From JAAYAN01 sp964437215 (GTDB lineage: Bacteria > Bacteroidota > Ignavibacteria > Ignavibacteriales > Melioribacteraceae), in contig CAYTFZ010000127.1 in NCBI GenBank assembly GCA_964437215.1, forward strand, positions 1 to 6,408: a stretch of 6,408 nucleotides of DNA. Direction: 5' to 3'. The position numbers and the translations under genes were made by a program. Of this stretch, positions 1-4,243 are shown one piece after another; position 1 is the stretch's first letter; every line of letters starts with the position of its first letter. The notes under the pieces were generated by a model. The model was not told where the DNA came from and made no database searches. It worked only from the letters and a program-made list of their open reading frames with translations.

Positions 1-81
1 ATAATTAAATACAAGAAAAAAGGGAACGAATTTATTTACGCTTCAAGAATTTTGGTAAATCAAGAATTGATACAAAATTAA
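1..81 (+). CDS. Possible C-terminal tail of a plus-strand gene entering from the left
   Basis: Plus-strand frame 1 is open from the first base to a TAA at 79-81, giving 26 codons with a plausible mixed composition (KYKKKGNEF, then ASRILVNQELIQN). Both other plus frames stop within the first few codons, and no minus-strand ATG in 1-120 could begin a gene running off the left edge. A convergent gene ending here would fit the layout. The stretch is short and could be open by chance in AT-rich DNA; no family is recognisable. Confidence 0.25.
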   Translation: MIKYKKKGNEFIYASRILVNQELIQN

Positions 82-119
82 ATCGCGGCTAATAATATCT
101 ATCAAATCTTGTATTTAAT
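4..119. repeat. 13-bp perfect inverted repeat with arms at 4-16 and 107-119
   Basis: ATTAAATACAAGA at 4-16 is the exact reverse complement of TCTTGTATTTAAT at 107-119, with 90 bases between. A 9-base direct repeat, TCAAGAATT, lies inside at 43-51 and 60-68. The arms are AT-rich, so chance is possible. No transposase or target duplication is seen. It could be a degenerate small mobile element or simply intergenic AT-rich structure. Confidence 0.35.
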
Positions 120-139
120 AAAACATAAAATTTACTAAA

Positions 140-157
140 CCGCGGATTGCTCCGTGG
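140..157 (-). terminator. Weak hairpin after the last gene of the operon
   Basis: Two near-complementary hexamers, CCGCGG (140-145) and CCGTGG (152-157) on the plus strand, flank a six-base spacer 12 bases past the miniprotein stop. On the minus strand the stem has one A-C mismatch and is followed by T-rich but broken sequence. On the plus strand the same position is a G-U pair, so the hairpin is more stable in that direction. It is the only GC-rich dyad in this AT-rich gap and the best candidate for ending the operon, but it is not a textbook terminator. Confidence 0.3.
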
Positions 158-168
158 CGAAAGTTATT

Positions 169-291
169 TTATATTGCCAAAAGGTCAGTAAAAATATATG
201 CGAATATAAAGAAAATCATCACAGCTGCTAATGATATCGCCGCCCCAGTTACCACATATTTAAGAATATTGTCCATTTCGGAACGAAACAT
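169..291 (-). CDS. Small single-pass membrane protein of 40 residues, hypothetical
   Basis: An ATG-to-TAA frame of 40 codons starts 29 bases after the stop of the non-catalytic M16 gene, on the same strand. The product has a short mixed-charge head (R3, E5, D7, K11), then an almost uninterrupted hydrophobic stretch from about V13 to F34 rich in Ala, Ile, Phe and Val, and a short tail with D36 ending LLAI. This is one transmembrane helix with almost nothing else, about 4.5 kDa. No clear Shine-Dalgarno precedes the ATG; an internal Met at codon 6 is an alternative start. Its position suggests it is the last gene of the phosphodiesterase-peptidase transcript. I do not recognise a family. A chance ORF remains possible, but a clean amphiphilic layout in the right strand and place argues for a real gene. 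Confidence 0.55.
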   Translation of the reverse strand: MFRSEMDNILKYVVTGAAISLAAVMIFFIFAYIFTDLLAI

Positions 292-320
292 TTTGACATT
301 TACCGCAATAAGCTTAATAT

Positions 321-1667
321 CTATTCTTTCAGCAGTTTTGCTTTCAATCCGGTTTCTTTTTCAAGCGATGCTTCAACTTTTTCCCGGTCGCCAACAATAA
401 CAATTGCAGTCTCGTTTTCGTGTATATTTTCCTGAGCTGCAGCTAAAACTTCGGGAAGATTGATCTTTGATATGTTCGAAATGTAGGTATCAAAATAATT
501 ATCTTCGAGACCAAAAATATGTAAAGCGGCAAGATTTCCGGTAATTTGGGAATAGGTCTCGAATTTAGAAGGATAAGTTTTAACTAAATTGGATTTCGCA
601 AAATCAAGCTCTTTTTGTGTTATTTCTATTTTAATGTTTTTTAATTCCTTAAAAATTTCAGAAACGGCTGCAGCAGTGTTTTCCGTCTGCACTGCAGTTG
701 AAACACTAAAATAAGAAACATCCTGTTTGTAATAGAAAGCAGAATGCGCTCCGTAAGTAAATCCTTTGTTTTCACGGAGATTAAGATTTATCCTGCTTGT
801 AAACTGTCCACCTAAAATAGAGTTCATTACAGTTTTAGCAAAATAATCTTTTGTTTTTCTTCCTGAAGCCCGATGACCGATTCGTATTTCGGATTGAGGC
901 GCGTTTTCTTTGTGAAGAATATACAGCCCTGCGGAAGAAGACATTTCGGGCAGGCTGCTTTCGGGTGAAAGTTTTCCGGTTTTCCAGTTTCCAAGGTATT
1001 TATTAAGCAGGGAAGTAATTTCATTTTGCGGAATTGAACTTGCCACCATAATTGCAGCATTTACGGGTGAAAAATATTTTGTATAATAATCGATAAGATC
1101 GTTTCTTACGAAATTTTTAATATTATTATCAATACCGTAAATAGGATTTCCGTAAGCGGAATTTCCGAAAAGAACTTTATCGAAATTTACCGAGGCAAGA
1201 TACGAAGGCTCGCTTTTTAACTGGACAAGCTTGGTGAGTATTTTGTTTTTTTCTCTTTGGAAATCGGGTTCCGAAAATGAAGGTTCCTGAACAATCATCG
1301 ATAAAAGCTCAAGCGATTTTTCGGCAGTATTTTCCAAACTGAGAAGCGAAATAAAAACATTGTCGTGATTTACCGAAATTGAAAGATCAGTCCCGAGGAA
1401 TTCGAGTTCTTCATCAAGTTCTAATGCCGTGAATTTCCCAGCGCCTTCATCAAGCATATGCGCTGTAAGATTAGCCAGTCCCGCATTGTTGCGCGGCTCG
1501 TATTTGCTGCCGGAATCAAGTATTAAATACATTTGCAAAAGGGGAAGATTATCCTTATGCACATATAATATTTTTAATCCGTTATTTAACTGAAGATGTT
1601 CAATCCGGGGTAAAGCAAATTGAACCGTCCCTTTTTCAGAAGGTTTTACAGAGCGGTTAACAGGCAT
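321..1667 (-). CDS. M16B peptidase-like protein, non-catalytic partner subunit
   Basis: This 448-residue chain has the same two-domain M16 fold as its neighbour but a dead zinc site. HLFEH of the catalytic subunit aligns with N66-L-T-A69-H70, losing the first histidine and the catalytic glutamate, and the distal zinc Glu aligns with K146. It keeps the R/Y pair of the C-terminal domain: R298 and Y305 in LRENKGFTY, just after the GGQFTSR turn (286-292). In known bacterial M16B heterodimers of this kind the zinc-free chain contributes R and Y to substrate binding in the partner's active site, and that role is inferred here. The N-terminus (MPVNRS...) is polar with no signal peptide, so it should be cytoplasmic like its partner. 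The gene overlaps the catalytic gene by one base at TAATG. A generic annotation as insulinase family peptidase would be misleading, because this chain alone should not cleave. Confidence 0.93.
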   Translation of the reverse strand: MPVNRSVKPSEKGTVQFALPRIEHLQLNNGLKILYVHKDNLPLLQMYLILDSGSKYEPRNNAGLANLTAHMLDEGAGKFTALELDEELEFLGTDLSISVNHDNVFISLLSLENTAEKSLELLSMIVQEPSFSEPDFQREKNKILTKLVQLKSEPSYLASVNFDKVLFGNSAYGNPIYGIDNNIKNFVRNDLIDYYTKYFSPVNAAIMVASSIPQNEITSLLNKYLGNWKTGKLSPESSLPEMSSSAGLYILHKENAPQSEIRIGHRASGRKTKDYFAKTVMNSILGGQFTSRINLNLRENKGFTYGAHSAFYYKQDVSYFSVSTAVQTENTAAAVSEIFKELKNIKIEITQKELDFAKSNLVKTYPSKFETYSQITGNLAALHIFGLEDNYFDTYISNISKINLPEVLAAAQENIHENETAIVIVGDREKVEASLEKETGLKAKLLKE

Positions 1668-2938
1668 TATTTTTTCCTTTTTGGTAAAACAGAAAGTTGA
1701 ACATAAGGTTTGCTTAAATATTTCAGCGCTGCTTCTTTAATATTTTCAGGCGAAAGCTGGCTGTATCTTTCGAGATCGTAATTGAACATATTCGGTTTGC
1801 CAAGATTACAATTGTAGTTGTTCAATTGGTCGGAAATCATATCAATATTTTGCAATGAATAAATAAAGGACGATTCAAAATTATTACGGGCTCTTTGAAG
1901 TTCGCGTTCTGTAACTCCGTTTTTAATTACATTTTCAATTTCCAAAAAAATCAGTTTTTGCAATTCCGAAAGAGCAACCCCGGGTTTGGCTGTAGCGGCA
2001 ATAATAAAACTTCCGCTTAAAACGGATGAATACTGATAGCATGAAACATCCTGGGCAATCTGCTTATCGTGAACCAGAAGTTTGTGCAGACGGCTTCCTT
2101 TAGATCCGCTTAAAACATCCGATAAAATATCCAAAGCTGCATCATCCGGTCCGTAAAGTTTTTCGGAAACCCAGGTAAGATAAATTCTCGGAAGCTGAAC
2201 GTTATCTTCGAGAACAGTTTCAATATTTTCTTCGAGCACCGGCTTGAAATAAATTTCAGAGGAAATTTCGGGACCCGCGGGAATTTCCGAAAAATAATTT
2301 TCGATAAGTTTTTCGGCTTCATTATATTCGAAATTTCCGGCAACAACCAGACTTGCATTATTGGGTGTGTAAAATTTACCAAAAAATTCTTTCACATCAT
2401 CAAGCTTGAATTTCTCGATATCTTCCATCCATCCTATAGTAGGCCAGTGATAAGGAAAATTATTCGGATAAAGATTAGAAAAAATTGTTTCCCACGCGCG
2501 GCCGTAAGGCTGGTTATCGTAGCGCTGCCGCCTTTCATTCATTACAACATCTTTCTGGTTCTGAAGTTTTTCCTCGGTAAGTGCCGGAAGCAAAAATCCC
2601 ATACGGTCCGATTCAAGCCACAGAGCCAGCTCCAGACTGTTCGACGGAACAGTTTCGTAATAATTCGTGCGGTCGAGACTTGTTGAGCCGTTAAGTGTTC
2701 CGCCGGCTTCCTGTATATATCGGAAGTGCATTTCTTTAGGTACGTTTTTGCTTCCCTGAAACATCATATGCTCAAAGAGATGCGCAAATCCGGTTTTGCC
2801 TTTTGTTTCGTTTGCAGAACCGACTTTATACCAAAGATTTACTGCAACAAGAGGCAGAGTATCGTTTTTATGGAGAATTACTTCAAGTCCGTTTTTAAGT
2901 GTGTATTTTTCGTATTTTAAATCTAAAATTTCTGGCAT
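1667..2938 (-). CDS. M16B zinc metallopeptidase, catalytic subunit
   Basis: This is an insulinase/processing-peptidase family protein of 423 residues, the usual size of a two-domain M16B chain. The inverted zinc motif HxxEH is intact: H53 and H57 bind zinc and E56 is the catalytic base (GFAHLFEHMMF). The distal zinc ligand is E135 in VVMNERR, 77 residues after H57, close to family spacing. The N-terminal domain spans about 8-215 and the C-terminal domain about 225-423. In the C-terminal domain, at the place where self-sufficient M16 enzymes carry the substrate-binding R...Y pair (LRExKGxxY), this chain has V289 and Q296. That indicates dependence on a partner supplying R and Y, which the next gene does. 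No signal peptide is seen, so it is probably cytoplasmic and likely degrades or trims peptides; substrates are unknown. Its last codons (KRKK) contain the ribosome site of the next gene, and its stop overlaps that gene's start. Confidence 0.94.
   Translation of the reverse strand: MPEILDLKYEKYTLKNGLEVILHKNDTLPLVAVNLWYKVGSANETKGKTGFAHLFEHMMFQGSKNVPKEMHFRYIQEAGGTLNGSTSLDRTNYYETVPSNSLELALWLESDRMGFLLPALTEEKLQNQKDVVMNERRQRYDNQPYGRAWETIFSNLYPNNFPYHWPTIGWMEDIEKFKLDDVKEFFGKFYTPNNASLVVAGNFEYNEAEKLIENYFSEIPAGPEISSEIYFKPVLEENIETVLEDNVQLPRIYLTWVSEKLYGPDDAALDILSDVLSGSKGSRLHKLLVHDKQIAQDVSCYQYSSVLSGSFIIAATAKPGVALSELQKLIFLEIENVIKNGVTERELQRARNNFESSFIYSLQNIDMISDQLNNYNCNLGKPNMFNYDLERYSQLSPENIKEAALKYLSKPYVQLSVLPKRKK
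1675..1680 (-). promoter_or_regulatory. Ribosome binding site of the non-catalytic M16 gene, inside the preceding CDS
   Basis: AAAGGA lies within the final codons of the catalytic subunit gene, seven bases before the ATG at 1667. Together with the TAATG stop/start overlap it fixes this start and suggests translational coupling, which would keep the two subunits near equal amounts. Confidence 0.7.
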
Positions 2939-2942
2939 AAAA

Positions 2943-2948
2943 TCCTTT
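2943..2948 (-). promoter_or_regulatory. Ribosome binding site of the catalytic M16 gene
   Basis: AAAGGA lies four bases before the ATG at 2938, inside the 22-base gap after the phosphodiesterase stop. It supports this start and leaves little room for a separate promoter, favouring co-transcription with the gene upstream. Confidence 0.7.
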
Positions 2949-2960
2949 CAGGTTAAAATG

Positions 2961-4157
2961 TCATTTAAGGATAAATTCAATATTTTCAATATTTCCGTCG
3001 ATATTTTCAGCCGGATTTACTCCGAATATTTTACATAAAAGCGGATAAATGTCAATATTCCGCAGCGTTCCGGTTTTGTAGTTTGATTTAAATAACGGTC
3101 CGGCAGCGTAAAAAATTCCGTGCATATCAATAAAATTATTATCAAAACCATGGTTCCCTTTAATCCGGAGTCCTTCGTAATTTTTAATATTATTGTTTAT
3201 CAAGCTCCAGCCAGGTTCGGCAATAACAATAATTCCTGGTATCATAATGCTTTTATTGTAGTGATAAAAGTCGGGCATATCTTCTTTTTTGTAAACGCGG
3301 AAATTTGATTCGTTTTGTTTCAGCGCGCGGAAGACAAGCTCTTTTTTTTCTTCCGGTACATCAATTAACATTACGGGTCCATCTCCGGTAATTCCGGCAT
3401 TAAATCCTTGGATATATTCCTCGATATTTATCGATTTTTCAATTGAAACTCCGGTCATTCCGTGATCGGATAGAACAATAAGATTAATACTGTCGGCTAA
3501 ATTGCTGTTTCTAATTTTTTGCTGGATGTAACCTAAAATGCTGTCCATTTTATTAATACTTTTAAAAATCTCATACGAATCCGGTCCGCGCCAATGCCCG
3601 GTGTCGTCGGTTTCTTCAAAATACAAAGTGCAAAAGCGCGGGCGTCTTTCAATTGTGTAATTTAACCATTTAAAAACTGTATCAATTCTGTTTTGAAATG
3701 GTATAGTTTTATCGTAATACTTAAAATAATCGGGACGGCGTTCGGGATTATCAACTTCGGAACCTGGCCAAAAGAAACTTGCAGATTTAATTCCGTTTTT
3801 CTTTAAGGTTTCCCAAAAAGCTTCGCCGCGATACCATTTGTCGTTGCGTACTGCTTCGCGTTTCCCCAGACTGTAATATTCACCGGTTTGAGGATTCTTA
3901 AATTCGTTTGAAATAATTCCGTGATTTTCGGGATACATTCCTGTAATAATTGAATAATGATTAGGAAATGTTTTTGATGGGAAACTTGGACGAAGTGAAA
4001 GAGAATGAACTCCGGCAGAATCGAGTTTGTCGAAATTAGGGGTAACCCCCCGGTTCGGGTAATCCCATCTAAAGCCGTCGAATGAAGCCATAATCACATA
4101 AGGTTTCTGCGGAAAAATACAAACGGCGAATAGTATTATCAGAAGAATTTTTTTCAT
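2961..4157 (-). CDS. Secreted type I phosphodiesterase / nucleotide pyrophosphatase (ENPP family)
   Basis: This is an alkaline-phosphatase-superfamily enzyme (PF01663 type) expected to hydrolyse phosphodiester or pyrophosphate bonds with two zinc ions, outside the cytoplasm. Residues 1 to about 17 form a Sec signal peptide (MKK, then a run of Leu, Ile, Phe and Val). All family active-site positions can be seen: metal ligand D27 in SFDGF; nucleophile T63 and N66 in SKTFPNH; D184 and H188 in ETDDTGHWRGPDS; D231 and H232 in SDHGM; H336 in GNHGFDN. The GHWRGPDS and GNHGFDN wording is that of ENPP enzymes rather than classical alkaline phosphatases. At 398 residues it is a single catalytic domain without the somatomedin or nuclease-like domains of animal ENPPs. 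Cys13 sits in a poor lipobox (F-A-V-C), so a lipoprotein is unlikely. The ATG is the only one that supplies a signal peptide; the purine-rich AAGAGAG before it is very close for a ribosome site. The substrate (nucleotide, dinucleotide or lipid head group) is not determined. It is first in a probable operon with the M16 pair. Confidence 0.93.
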   Translation of the reverse strand: MKKILLIILFAVCIFPQKPYVIMASFDGFRWDYPNRGVTPNFDKLDSAGVHSLSLRPSFPSKTFPNHYSIITGMYPENHGIISNEFKNPQTGEYYSLGKREAVRNDKWYRGEAFWETLKKNGIKSASFFWPGSEVDNPERRPDYFKYYDKTIPFQNRIDTVFKWLNYTIERRPRFCTLYFEETDDTGHWRGPDSYEIFKSINKMDSILGYIQQKIRNSNLADSINLIVLSDHGMTGVSIEKSINIEEYIQGFNAGITGDGPVMLIDVPEEKKELVFRALKQNESNFRVYKKEDMPDFYHYNKSIMIPGIIVIAEPGWSLINNNIKNYEGLRIKGNHGFDNNFIDMHGIFYAAGPLFKSNYKTGTLRNIDIYPLLCKIFGVNPAENIDGNIENIEFILK

Positions 4158-4188
4158 CTCTCTTAATCCGAAAAATAAAATGGTAATG

Positions 4189-4196
4189 CAAATATA
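4189..4196 (-). promoter_or_regulatory. Candidate -7 element (TAnnTTTG type) for the phosphodiesterase gene
   Basis: The minus strand reads TATATTTG here, an exact match to the TAnnTTTG -7 consensus known from Bacteroidota housekeeping promoters. It lies 31 bases upstream of the phosphodiesterase ATG, which would give a 5' leader of roughly 25 bases. A promoter is needed here because the preceding transcript is terminated just upstream. No convincing -33 TTTG is visible, since that region is the terminator stem, and an AT-rich spacer can match this pattern by chance. Confidence 0.35.
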
Positions 4197-4228
4197 AAAA
4201 AACCCCTCGGTAAAGAGGGGCTTTTTTT
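4196..4228 (-). terminator. Rho-independent terminator of the receptor gene, possibly bidirectional
   Basis: On the minus strand a 6-bp GC-rich stem (CCCCTC with GAGGGG, plus-strand positions 4203-4208 and 4215-4220) closes a 6-base loop and is followed by seven T. It begins about 24 bases after the receptor stop codon. Seven T also follow the stem on the plus strand, so it could work in both directions, although no plus-strand gene reads into it. It separates the receptor from the phosphodiesterase/peptidase genes. Confidence 0.93.
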
Positions 4229-4243
4229 ATGAAGAAAATTAAA

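Noticed and set aside
827..1060. Second minus-strand ORF nested in the non-catalytic M16 gene
   Set aside because: It is an out-of-frame shadow on the same strand; the main frame has clear M16 homology across the whole interval.
2447..3308. Overlapping plus-strand ORFs opposite the catalytic M16 and phosphodiesterase genes
   Set aside because: All are antisense to well-supported coding sequence, have no recognisable domains, and overlap one another in different frames.
3342..3349. Run of eight A on the coding strand in the phosphodiesterase gene as a programmed slippage or phase-variation site
   Set aside because: It encodes Glu-Lys-Lys in a surface-like segment, the gene is intact through it, and a run this long is ordinary in AT-rich coding DNA.
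4117..4119. Cys13 of the phosphodiesterase as a lipoprotein attachment site
   Set aside because: The residues before it (F-A-V) do not fit a lipobox, which wants a small residue at -1 and usually Leu at -3. A plain Sec signal is the simpler reading.
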